NCBI GenBank assembly: GCA_027475525.1
Contig: JAMWFC010000089.1
Span: 62,001-126,000, forward strand
From: Macrolepiota albuminosa
Taxonomy: Eukaryota > Basidiomycota > Agaricomycetes > Agaricales > Agaricaceae
Reading direction: 5' to 3'
Length of the DNA: 64,000 nt
How positions within the stretch are numbered: the first letter of the stretch is position 1; the number at the start of each line of letters is the position of its first letter. Made by a program: the position numbers and the translations under genes. The notes under the pieces were generated by a model, which ran no database searches, was not told where the DNA came from, and saw only the letters and a list, made by a program, of their open reading frames with translations. This document shows positions 54,870 to 64,000 of the stretch, one piece after another.

Positions 54870-55910
54870 GGTTCAAAAGGTAGGCGATGCATCGTTTTTG
54901 GTCTTTAGCCACACACTATAATAAGTTGACTGCAGGGCCCATTCCCGGTTTTTAGACATGCTCATAACATTTTGAAGGGATAAATACTTTGGGTAAACGA
55001 GGGAGCCTTGGTCAATGAAGTCTTTTTCTTCTCCTGTACAGGTAGCATCGATATCGCGACCTGCGACAAAAACGTCAAACTATTTTCCTAAGCCATCATA
55101 CGTATCACGGCATAAGATCGTGAAATTTGCATCCTGGACGATGTGGTAACAATTTCAGAAAACCTCGAATGGTTAGCATGACATATTTTATATAGAAAAG
55201 AGTGTGCAAGTAGTAACTTAATCAAAATCAATGTCTATGTCGATGCCAAAATCATCATCTTGAGCATCATAAAAGATTTCATTCCAACCCTCTTCCTCTT
55301 CCATCTTGAGCCCACTGTCATCCTCATTGTTTTCACGCTGCTTGAGCTCAGTCTCATGAAGGAAGGAAGGACTAGGTTTCCTAGAAAGCAAATCATGTTG
55401 TATTGCACATTCCAAGCATTGTAGTGTCTCGACAATGTCACCCTTCAATTGATTCTGTTGTTTAGTAATTGTCAAGGCCACACTGCAAAAAGGCACACTT
55501 GCTTGAAACATACAATGCCACTATCACCAGATCAACAGATAGTTGTGAGCTTTTCTTTTTTTCGATGGGAAAGCTTTGAGATGGCACACATACTTCCATC
55601 TCGCAAGTCTGATAGTCACTTTATATGGCTGCTAATGCTCATGCACCCCGACCTGGGTAACTAGATTACAATATTATTGGTAAGAGGTCCGAGTTTGATT
55701 TGAGATCGAAAGGTTAGTGAAAAACTTCGAAGACAACATACTCCGGGTGCTATCTGAAGTTGATAGCTCGACAAATGTTTACCACCATGATCAATAAGCT
55801 GCAATCAATTTATAATTGTTCAAGTGGGACCAACAGAATAATAATCAAGATTCTCATTCGCAACATTTAAAAAAACTGGAGATTGTCAAGTTCTCCGCAT
55901 CTGGCAGAAA
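54870..55910. other. Intergenic region with one small frame
   Basis: Apart from the acidic frame at 55218-55511 nothing coding was recognised. The 3' part is the downstream flank of the thaumatin-like gene. Confidence 0.4.
55218..55511 (-). CDS. Short acidic hypothetical frame, possibly a C-terminal fragment
   Basis: A 97-codon frame. LKGDIVETLQCLECAIQHDL precedes a strongly acidic end (EEEEGWNEIFYDAQDDDFGI then DIDIDFD). It looks like the C-terminal end of a longer protein rather than a complete gene, and may be a transposon-derived fragment. I do not recognise the family. An upstream exon was not found. Confidence 0.3.
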   Translation of the reverse strand: MFQASVPFCSVALTITKQQNQLKGDIVETLQCLECAIQHDLLSRKPSPSFLHETELKQRENNEDDSGLKMEEEEGWNEIFYDAQDDDFGIDIDIDFD

Positions 55911-57199
55911 TCAGGGGCAGAATGTAATTGTGTAGTCAGCCGCAAGGGCCGAATCACAAGTCCATAATGCTGTCCCGCTTGACTCATCAAACGCATAAGC
56001 ATAGGAATTTGGGCAGTTCCCCTTGAAATACGAGTAGAATTCCACACCTGGAGTAAAGTGAGATAGAGTAAGAGAAGTGCAGAACCAGATAGCTCACCGG
56101 AGGAAAGACAGGCGCCAGGGCTGTTAAAGGAACCTGAACAGCAGTTGGGAGAGTTTGCTAACCATTAAACAAAGTTAACAACCAAACAATCACTCTCAAT
56201 TTGCAAATACAAACCCTGATTCCCATCGAGGTTAGCTTCACAGGCACTCTTACAGCCAACAGGAAAACCAGTGGAATCAAATGGGCCCTTTAAAGGCGCC
56301 GGACCTGAATGAAAATCAGTTTTTTTTTCAAGACAACTTAGAAAGGCAAACAAACAATTTGGCCCAAGGTCCACCGGGCAATCAGCGATATGACAACCTT
56401 TATTGTTGGTGATGCTCATGGGAAGATTGTATCCGTCAACAAGAGAGACTGTTAAGGCTTGATGAGCCCAGAATACAAGGAGAACTTTTTCAAGTATCAC
56501 CATCGTAATTGTCTAGATTACCCCCTCCTTGCAACGTAAACTCCGCGACTGTAGCTGGAGGAACGCCCTGTAGTTGCAATGATGCTGTGAATCGCAAGAA
56601 TAAAGAGTGGAAAGAGCATTAACTTACGGTTCCTGTGTGCGGATCACAGAGAAGACCACCGTTGCAACCTCCATCCAGACAGGAATTAGGACCAGGGTTT
56701 ACGGAAAAGTCGCAGTCACGGCGAGCCTGATGAATAGTGAGTGGAAATACTAGCAACGTAAGAATGCCATACCCATATCCTCCCAGACTTCCAATCATCT
56801 GGGACGAAAAAGCTCACCGCGCTGAATTCCGGGGCTTCCCAGCTGTTGTCTAGGAGTTAGATAAGAGAAAAAAACTGATGTGAGGACGCGCATACCCCGT
56901 TGCTTGGCTTGGGACGTTTGGAGCTACATTCAGATCAGTGAAGATCTGAATGAAAAGTCAGCAGGTTGCCAAAGTCAAAGACGAGACAGCTTACGGCAGG
57001 CCTAGTTGGAAAATTCTATAGGGTGAAAGAAACTTGGACTGTTATGGCACCTACCAGATGGTAAAAGGACATGCATTGTGGACCTTAATGAAGAATTGGC
57101 AAGAGGAAATAACCATTAATCCAAGTAACATACCGTAAATGTTCGAGCGGAAGCTTCAGAAATGAAGGCAAGCAAAGATGCAGTGATAACAGCTCTCAT
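55911..57199 (-). CDS. Secreted thaumatin-like protein
   Basis: Thaumatin-like proteins are secreted, disulfide-rich; fungal members include beta-1,3-glucanases acting on fungal walls. The start at 57199 gives MRAVITASLLAFISEASA, a signal peptide with likely cleavage after ASA, then RTFT joined over an intron to VHNACPFTIW. Small exons follow: IFTDLNVAPNVPSQATGW, EAPEFSAVSFFVPDDWKSGR, ARRDCDFSVNPGPNSCLDGG, CNGGLLCDPHTGT, VPPATVAEFTLQ, then VSLVDGYNLPMSITNNKGCH, CPVDLGPNCPAPLKGPFDST and FPVGCKSACEANLDG. The end is NSPNCCSGSFNSPGACLSSG, VEFYSYFKGNCPNSYAYAFD and LWTCDSALAADYTITFCP with a stop at 55911. At least eight short introns occur. Cysteine spacing and the DGYNLP and FKxxCPxxYAYAxD signatures mark the family clearly. 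Confidence 0.88.
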
Positions 57200-58154
57200 G
57201 ACTATCTGAAGGCCTTAACAAAGCTCTCACTCTTTTAAGTCTTTCCGGAAAGCCAGTATTGTCATATGTTGAGAATCAAAGAATCATTGGAATGGATTCA
57301 GCTCCGAGTATTGCCTACAACTGACATATCAATCATAGATTTGAGGTCAAGGTATTTTCAGACCTCGTAAATGGAAGCGCTTCTATTTCGTTTAATCAGA
57401 AGATCAACCGTTGGGTGACACAGGCGTCTTTGACGAACGTGCTTTATTATAAGACATTGCGCCTTATATTCAAGCACGCAATTATGGAAAGACCGGCAAG
57501 TATCTCACATTGTAGGTGTACAGGATAAATATCCTTGTAAATGTGATTCGTGACAGTTCAAAGCACAGGGTCTTTGATAAACGACCCGACACCGAGTCGA
57601 GAATCAAGAGTTCACAATATAGTGCAGAAAAGCATAGGTGGGGCCGCAGCTAGACCATAACGATGAATTAGCTGGATGAAATGTCAAGACGGAGATATCA
57701 GACCCTAAAGCAGAGCTGGATGGAAGCGGTCAAAATAAGGTTTCAACGTGTCAGCATGGAAAAAAAGCATATGGTCCACGAAGCAGATCAGAACTCCATA
57801 GGCAGATTGATGATCTTAACGAGGAGTTCGGGAGGATGTTGTGACCATGACATTAGCGCCAAGCTCCACAAGTCATACTATCGCCACTCCGCATCATGAT
57901 TTATTTCACAGGAAAGGAAACCGGCAATGAGAATTTTGTATATCGAGCGCCGTATCTTCACGGTGAGAAGAACATGCGAGGTAACCGCTGGACCAGATCT
58001 CACAGCCAAAAAGACTAATGGACTAATGGACAGTAATCAAACCTCAGTGTCGGTCCCGGTCCCGGATGAGAGAGAACAACTGATTCATACCTAACGGACA
58101 GTAATCACTATCGACTATCAGTTAGTTTACTTCTAGTGAATAGAAGAACGTGTG

Positions 58155-58205
58155 CTTACAACCTCAGTGTCGGTCCGTATGAGAGAGAAGAACTGAGGTT
58201 GTAAG
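58155..58205. repeat. 14-bp perfect inverted repeat (hairpin)
   Basis: CTTACAACCTCAGT (58155-58168) is the reverse complement of ACTGAGGTTGTAAG (58192-58205). The left arm and following CCTCAGTGTCGGTCC also occur near 58037 without a matching right arm. Confidence 0.85.
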
Positions 58206-58533
58206 ACCCGCTACTTTAGTAGTGGGTTTTGGTCCTGGCGAATTACATTTGATCATGTGACAACCCGCTTTGGGTCTCGGTCCGGTCTGCTGAATTCGGG
58301 CGCCTAATGGTGCGAAACTTGAGTTGTGTAAATGTGGGTTTCGGAATACGGTCTGATTTATGTCGGCGTGGTGTTTTGCGCGAGAAAAACTTTATTTCTG
58401 AATCCGAAGAAGTTCTCGAGCCGACCCCCCGAAAGAGATGTTATAATTCAGGACCTAGATAACACACGAATAAGTACGTGTACTAGGTAGGTTGTAAGTA
58501 ACGCGGTATAATCAAACGTAGCATGTAACTACT

Positions 58534-58566
58534 CACCCTCAGTCTTCGTGTATTTGACTGAGGGTG
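58534..58566. repeat. 11-bp perfect inverted repeat
   Basis: CACCCTCAGTC (58534-58544) pairs with GACTGAGGGTG (58556-58566) around an 11-base loop. Confidence 0.85.
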
Positions 58567-59680
58567 TATTTGCTGTAAGTGAGTATATTATATATCTATT
58601 TGAGTCTAAGGGTGAATGTCATGAATATTGAGAATGAACATTCGATCTCTCGACCCTCTCGGTCATTATTAGGCTTGCGGCACTTACGGTGACCCCGAAT
58701 TATCGGTGTCTAACAAGAGAGGCCGAGACTCAAGCTAACTACGAGGGACTGTTTAGGTACGAGTAGAGAGTGAAAGAAAGAGAGTGAAATGTAGATGAAC
58801 AATGGTGGACAAAGCAAAGTGGACAAAGAGGATGAGATAATGGTGAAAGAATGGGTGTGCATGATCAACGTAAAAAGAATCTTGAAAATTGACAACCAAA
58901 AATGGTTTGTGCTTGGGCAAAACTGGACAGGTGCGATGGAAAGATTTCATATCAAAACAACAAGCTTGTGTCCCGGAAGGCACTATTGCGACCTGAGATA
59001 TGAAATTAAAATTTTTGAGAAATTTTTATATGAAAACATGTCAAAGATGGGAAACAAATGAAAATTAAGAGAAGAAATAAAATAGCAAAAAAGACAGTTG
59101 CTCAGCCCTGCATATCAGGCAACAAAAATGAAATTTGGAGTATAAGAGGGAAAGTAATGGCATAGATACACCATTACAATGGAAATAGAATAGGAAATCA
59201 CATATGAAAAGAAATAAGAAAATGAACGTAAACATGTTCAGAAAAGTATATGTCCAGAAGCCCACATGCGTGGGACCATGGAAGATTTAAGCAAGATTAG
59301 AGACGTCATACCAACATAACGTGGCATAGACAGAAATCGAAAATATAAATAGAAAAGAAATAATAGAAAACAAGAAAACAAAAACTAGAGTCTGTCGAAA
59401 TTCAACAATTCTGATAAGAATAAAACAAGAAAGAGAATATTGTGAAATGGTGTCCATGAAAGAAAGATGGAAAATGATAATTTGAAAAGAATAGTAAGAA
59501 AAGAGTGTTGTGATAGACTCGTAGCTGTGGCGGCGGCGTTTCCGGCAAGCTACCGCTTACTAACGCATTTCCTTTTATATTCCTCATTTCCCTCTGTGCG
59601 TGGAGAAAACCCTCGATTGGTGCTGTATAGTTATTCAGCCACCGACGAGGGTTAGTAAAAGTAACATTACCCTTTAATAG

Positions 59681-59712
59681 TACCCTCAGTTCTATTCTAC
59701 AGACTGAGGGTA
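59681..59712. repeat. 10-bp perfect inverted repeat, same core as 58534-58566
   Basis: TACCCTCAGT (59681-59690) pairs with ACTGAGGGTA (59703-59712). The ACCCTCAGT/ACTGAGGGT core is shared with the hairpin at 58534, 1.1 kb upstream. Confidence 0.85.
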
Positions 59713-59847
59713 CGTGGATCTTACTTACTCTATTTTATCCTTATGCTTATCGTCCTGTAGACACTATACTTAGCTACGTTCTACAGGTCAATATATGAGT
59801 TCTATTCTACAGACTGAGGACACTATACTTAGCTACGTTCTACAGGT
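59688..59847. repeat. Interleaved direct repeats before the copia gag
   Basis: AGTTCTATTCTACAGACTGA occurs at 59688 and 59798, and ACACTATACTTAGCTACGTT at 59761 and 59820. The arrangement A-B-A-B, with shortened second spacing, points to a tandem duplication followed by deletion in the leader or LTR of the element. Confidence 0.85.
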
Positions 59848-59921
59848 TATAGGGCCCTGTTAAGCACTTCGCTCACTGAAAATTGCTGCAACGACAACAA
59901 TCCAACTTCACATTCCTACAT

Positions 59922-61427
59922 ATGACTTCTAACACCACATCTGGAGGAAACAACCCTCCCATATTCCTGGACGAGTGCATGTTTGATGGCACAAATTACA
60001 TTGCATTCAGGGACCGAGTTACTCTAGCTGCACGTCTAAATTACTCTAGCTGCACGTCTAAAAGGGGCGAAAGGATACCTCGATGGTACAATCCGAGACC
60101 CCACCACAAAAGAGGAGACATCCGGCTCCTCACCATCCCTGAAAGTCCCACTTCCCTCAGACCAAGAAAAGGGGGAGTGGTGAAATCCATACCTGACCCC
60201 CCAAGAATGGGAGATTCGAAGGCATGGGCACTGGCCCTTATTGTCTACAACACTAAAAATCCTATTGGGATGGGAATCAAGATGTCGGGTTCAGCTGCCA
60301 GCGCCTGGTCAGCTCTGAAAGAAAATTATGGCACCGTTTCTGACCTGGGAGCTACTGCTGCTAATAATGCACTTTGAGCAACAAAATACACCGATGGGAT
60401 GGACTTCCCGGAACATATCAAGGACCTCTGTGAGAAGTGGAATACAGCTGTCAAAAAGGGTGCAGACATCCAGGACAACCACTTCCAAGCTATTGTCATC
60501 TCCTCACTTCCAGCCTCCTGGAATTTTATTGTCCCTTCACTCCACACGGCTGAAACATCGGTCAAACTCATTGCGGGTCTCATGGTCCACTGGGAGCGCC
60601 TAAAAGAACAAGCCGGAAGGAATATGCCTGCGTCGTCAGCCCTACTTGCAAAGACCAATCCTCAGGCTCAACAAAAGCCCATATGCATTGATCCGAATTG
60701 CAAAAGAACGGGACACACAGTAGAAAACTGTTACTGGAAAGGAGGAGGAAAGGAGGGGCAATTTCCCCCAAATTTTGGACGCCAAAGAAACCAGAATTCA
60801 ACCAATCCCGCAAATAACCCTTCCAGCGCCACCCCCAGCTCTACCACCGTGAATCTTGCTAACACATCACTGAATCTTCCTGACGGGCACACAACCTATG
60901 CATTAGTCGCCAACTCAAACTTTGAATCTTCCAAAATTGTTAGTGGAGACGCTCAGGTTCCCCAGATCTCCACTCACGTGTTTGCCCTCAAAGCCGGAGG
61001 GAAAACCTTGACTTATGCTGACTCTGGAGCAACCGATCACTGTTTTGTCAACCGGTTAGAGTTTGAGACATACGAGGAATACTCAACCCCCAAGCAGGGG
61101 GTGTCAGCAAACCGCGGGGGAGTCTTTCGCATACTGGGCTCAGGTACTGTGAAGAAATCTGTCATGACTAACGGAGTCAAGTCAAATCTCGTCTTTAGCG
61201 GTGCTCTACACATACCTGAGCTGTCCGCTAACCTTATCTCCATCGGAAAATTTGATGACCTTGGGTTTTCTGTGCTATTCGGTGGGGGGAAAGCGACATT
61301 CAGCAACCCTAGCGGAAAGGCTTTCATGATGGGAAGCAAGCAACATCGCATGTACCTCCTTGAATTCTACCCTTTTTCCTCCCCGACTATAACTTCACCT
61401 CAATCTGCGAAGGCCATGGTAGCCTGA
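59922..61427 (+). pseudogene. Copia Gag and aspartic protease region
   Basis: ATG at 59922 opens MTSNTTSGGNNPPIFLDECM and FDGTNYIAFRDRVTLAAR. Gag core motifs follow: WALALIVYNTKNPIGMGIKM, GMDFPEHIKDLCEKWNTAVK and FQAIVISSLPASWNFIVPSL. A zinc knuckle of the form CIDPNCKRTGHTVENC (C-x4-C-x4-H-x4-C) lies near 60685-60735. The protease active site is YADSGATDHCFVN near 61015-61045, with LSANLISIGKFDDLG downstream. Damage: a 22-bp tandem duplication at 60019-60062 that shifts the frame, an apparent compensating shift near 60210, and TGA at 60375 and 61425. In the skipped frame the expected KGAKGYLDGTIRDP can still be read. Confidence 0.88.
60019..60062 (+). repeat. 22-bp tandem duplication in gag
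   Basis: TTACTCTAGCTGCACGTCTAAA is present at 60019-60040 and 60041-60062. Being 22 bases long, it throws gag out of frame. Confidence 0.9.
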
Positions 61428-61439
61428 TCTTTGAACTGA

Positions 61440-62624
61440 CCAGCAGATCTTGATGTCTGGTACCGTCATTTTAACCATGTGAGTGTCCAATCTATACGGA
61501 AGTTGGCATCGAAAGCTATGGTTGAAGGTCTCAACATCACTGGGAAGCTTGAACTGCCAGGTATCTGTGAAGACTGCGTCTACGGAAAACATACAACCAG
61601 ACCTTTTGACGGAGAATCGGAGGTTATCCTTACCGCAGGTACCAAAGTCTACATTGACTTGTGGGGGCCGGCTAGCATGGTCTCCTTGGGTGGTGCAAAC
61701 TATCAAATGATGTTCACGGATGCCGGGTCGTTGAGGCTACAAGCCGCGTTTCTTTTGAACAAGGCCAGAGAGACTACGTTAGCAGCTTTGAAGATCTACA
61801 TTGCAGAGGCAGAGCGGCAGACTGGGAACCAAGTCAAGATTGTCCAGGTCGACAACGGGTTGGAGTGGGTTAACCAGCACTGGAGGGCCTTTTTCGAGAC
61901 TTCTGGTATTGTCTTCAAGCCTGTTGTGCCCTATGCCCATTCTCAAAATGGGGTTGTTGAGCGATCAATCCATACCGTGTATGACGGAGTTCGTTGCCTC
62001 CTCGCAGATAGCGGTCTTCCCAAGAACTTATGGGCCGAGGCCACCTCAGCAGTAATCTACACCAGGAACCTCCTCCCATCTAGTCGACACCCAGATGTGA
62101 TTCCCGAGGAAAAGTGGACAGGCAAAAAGCAGGACGTGGGACACTTACGTCCATTCAGCTGTATTGCCTATGCCAGGGTCCCTGAGGAGTTAATCAGATC
62201 AAAGCTCGACCCTAGATCTGTCAAATACGTCATGGTGGGTTACTCTACCCATGGATACCGCCTCTATGACAAGAACACTCACCTCATTATCACTAGTCGC
62301 GATGTTATTTTTGAAGAGGGAGTGGGACACCGCTCTGTGGCCTACCCTGATGAGGATGACCTCGTATCCTTGACCCCAATCCCTGTCAATCCCGCAGCAC
62401 CACCTATCCCTCCCCCCCAACCCCAGATTGCCCCACGTATTCAAGCATCTGATGGACCATTGCACCCTCCAAGGGAAGCCCCATTGGAGATTAATTCTCC
62501 TGCTACCCGGCCTCCCGAACTTCCAGATTTACCGGTCGCACTGAGGAGGTCAGCTCGAAATGTTCACCCAACCCGGGCTCTGGTCAATGCCAGGGAGACT
62601 TTGGATGCGCAGCGTGTGGCTTGA
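61440..62624 (+). pseudogene. Copia integrase region
   Basis: Begins after two close TGA stops (61425, 61437) with PADLDVWYRHFNHVSVQSIR, the GAG-pre-integrase zinc-binding H-x3-H; CEDCVYGKHTTRPF supplies the C-x2-C. The catalytic core has VYIDLWGPAS (first Asp), KIVQVDNGLEW (second Asp) and AHSQNGVVERSIHTV (Glu), the D,D,E triad. Then come NLWAEATSAVIYTRNLLPSS and HLRPFSCIAYARVP, and the copia-specific KYVMVGYSTHGYRLYDKNTH. A proline-rich linker leads to the TGA at 62622. Catalytic residues are intact; the upstream stops prevent expression. Confidence 0.9.
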
Positions 62625-64000
62625 GAGGCAGGGGAAGAGTGGGCAGAAGGGAGTGATGATGCTGAGGCCTTGTTTATGATCGCATTTGCTTTTTTGGCCT
62701 CTACGACGACCAACTTGGATGGCCCACCCCAAGTTCCCAAGACTTATTGGGAGGCAATGAAGTCCCCCGATCTGTGGGTACTGGCTATCGAGGCAGAACT
62801 TGCGGTTATAGAAGAGAAGGGGGTGTGGGTCCTCATTGATGAAGCTGAGGTCCCTGCCGGAAAGAAGATTGTGGAATTGATGTGGGTGTTCGCCAACAAG
62901 TTCAACTCAGAGGGAGAAATCACCAAATGGAAGGCCCGGTTGGTTGCCAAAGGGTATACACAGGTTCAGGGAGAGGATTTCGATGAAACCTATGCGTCCG
63001 TAGTTCGCCTTGAGTCAATGAGGATGTCAGTGGCGATTGCAGCTTCATTGGGATTGGAGCTCTGGCAGATTGACTTCGTATTAGCCTACTTGAACAGCGA
63101 TCTGGAATACACTGTATACATGTGTCCTCCACCTGGTCTTTGAAATGTGGAGGGGAAGATGCTACATCTCAAGAAGACCATCTACGGCCTCATGCAGGGA
63201 GGGCACAATTGGTGGCATGTCCTCAACAAGGCTTATGACGCTCTGGGATACCTCGCCTCTAGGGCCAACAGCTGTGTTCGCTATAAACGCATTGGGCATA
63301 AACACACTATTACCAATAATTACAACGATGACGTCCTCAGAGTTTCATCAACTAAGGAGGGAGCTAGTGTTGCAAAAGCAGAGCTTGGGTCGAAGTTCGA
63401 GATTAAGGACATGGGGGAACTCAGCTACATTCTAGAAGTACGAGTTGACAGAGACCCATCCACAGGCGACATCTCACTATCCCAACATGCTTATCTGCAG
63501 AGGATGCTTGAACGCTTTGGCTTCGACCGCTCTAACCCTCGATCCACTCCACTACCCACTGGTCCTGTCCTCACTAAGGTAAATTCCCCCCAATCTGACT
63601 CCGACCATGATTACATGAAGGACAAACTCTATCGAGAGGCTTTGGGGTCGTTAATGTGGGCTCAAGCAGCTACTTGACCAGATCTTTCTTACGCTGTTGG
63701 ATTGCTCACGAGATTCCAGAATAAACCCGGACCTGCATATTGGAAGGCACTCTCCCATGTTATGCAGTATGTGAATGGGACTCTGGACTATTGCATCACC
63801 TACCAATGAGGAATCAACATTAAGCCAATGGGATTCGTGGATTCAGACTACGGAGGAGACCTTGACATGCGTAGGTCTACTGGAGGGTATGTTTTCACCA
63901 TGGCCGGGGGAGCGGTCTCTTGGAGCTCCAAGAGGCAACCCACCATCGCTCTCTCCACTACAGAAGCTGAGTACATGGCCTTGACTCGCGGCGCCCAACA
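62625..64000 (+). pseudogene. Copia reverse transcriptase and RNase H region, cut by window edge
   Basis: PPQVPKTYWEAMKSPDLWVL and MWVFANKFNSEGEITKWKAR open the reverse transcriptase; LVAKGYTQVQGEDFDETYAS and LWQIDFVLAYLNSDLEYTVY (first catalytic Asp in VLAY context) follow, then MCPPPGL and TGA (63141). The palm motif is NNYNDDVL, a YxDD with Asn where Val or Thr is usual. KFEIKDMGELSYILEVRV and QHAYLQRMLERFGF follow. At 63675 a TGA stands before PDLSYAVG, where the family has Arg (ATRPDxxYAV), and at 63807 another precedes [20 protein letters not shown] of RNase [16 protein letters not shown] ends at the window edge. All breaks are TGA. Confidence 0.9.

Larger units (their letters stand above)
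57200..59921. other. Region upstream of the copia element, likely holding its 5' LTR and leader
   Basis: No gene recognised. It contains short inverted repeats (58155-58205, 58534-58566, 59681-59712), direct repeats (59688-59847), and a purine-rich tract (58760-59500) whose open frames (58795-59061 plus) are unsupported. A 5' LTR for the element at 59922 should lie here, but its ends cannot be fixed because the 3' LTR is outside the window. Confidence 0.45.
59883..64000 (+). mobile_element. Ty1/copia LTR retrotransposon, inactivated, cut by window edge
   Basis: Gag, protease, integrase, reverse transcriptase and RNase H follow in Ty1/copia order (integrase before reverse transcriptase). All parts lie in one reading frame from 59922 to the right edge, apart from a short stretch in gag (about 60041-60215). 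It is interrupted by seven TGA codons at 60375, 61425, 61437, 62622, 63141, 63675 and 63807; no TAA or TAG interrupts that frame. CpG content is normal. The 3' end and 3' LTR are outside the window, so age by LTR divergence cannot be read here. Confidence 0.93.

Noticed and set aside
60375..63809. In-frame TGA codons as possible recoding (selenocysteine or readthrough)
   Set aside because: Their number, the Arg context at a conserved site and additional frame damage in gag favour mutational inactivation.
1..64000. CRISPR arrays, rRNA genes, bacterial-type operons
   Set aside because: No regularly spaced short repeats of CRISPR type and no rRNA sequence were seen; the gene structure is eukaryotic throughout.

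Overview
The window is nuclear DNA of a filamentous fungus, almost certainly a mushroom-forming basidiomycete (Agaricomycetes). Most genes are cut by many short introns of roughly 45-70 bases with GT..AG ends, genes lie close together on both strands, and the families are typical of that group: Argonaute, a cell-wall-integrity type MAP kinase, a NIMA-family kinase, an Rsc7/Swp82 chromatin-remodelling subunit, a thaumatin-like protein, an F-box-like protein and Ty1/copia retroelements. All gene models were read by eye from reading frames and splice signals, so exon edges are approximate.

Layout. 1-8000: an Argonaute cut by the left edge, a ketopantoate reductase, a 25-codon ribosomal protein eL41 gene, an Rrn9-like nuclear protein and a MAP kinase. 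8000-10145 has no recognisable gene. 10146-14171: a divergent pair, Rsc7-like subunit and a CoA-dependent acyltransferase with an HxxxDG motif. 14245-18240: three tandem copies of a kinase-fold gene whose catalytic loop looks dead; the third is broken by a 77-bp duplication. Divergent from them, at 18755-20005, is a protein with a PD-(D/E)XK nuclease-like signature. 21913-23891: a stand-alone adenylation enzyme. 25656-39258: a nucleotide-sugar transporter, NIMA-type kinase, M20 amidohydrolase, SF1 helicase of the SMUBP2/HCS1 type, and a P-loop ATPase with a probable mitochondrial presequence. 41024-43139: a RING protein with an internal 69-residue tandem repeat.

From about 43.5 to 48.6 kb the sequence changes: transposon debris, AT-rich, with no CpG at all from 44984 to 47840. 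It holds a pogo-like helix-turn-helix remnant, a decayed copia Gag whose first stop stands where a better-preserved relative has CGA, and a 448-bp element with 94-bp terminal inverted repeats. A tRNA-His(GTG) with an 11-nt intron (49679-49761), a triose-phosphate-translocator family transporter, an F-box-like gene and a thaumatin-like gene follow. From 59922 to the right edge runs a copia Gag-Pol interrupted by seven in-frame stops, all TGA.

Two themes stand out. One is genome defence and its marks: an Argonaute gene, CpG erased from old transposons, and CGA-to-TGA type inactivation of a younger one. The other is a small lineage-specific locus at 14.2-20.0 kb, three kinase-fold paralogues beside a nuclease-fold-like protein, which is the best candidate here for something undescribed.
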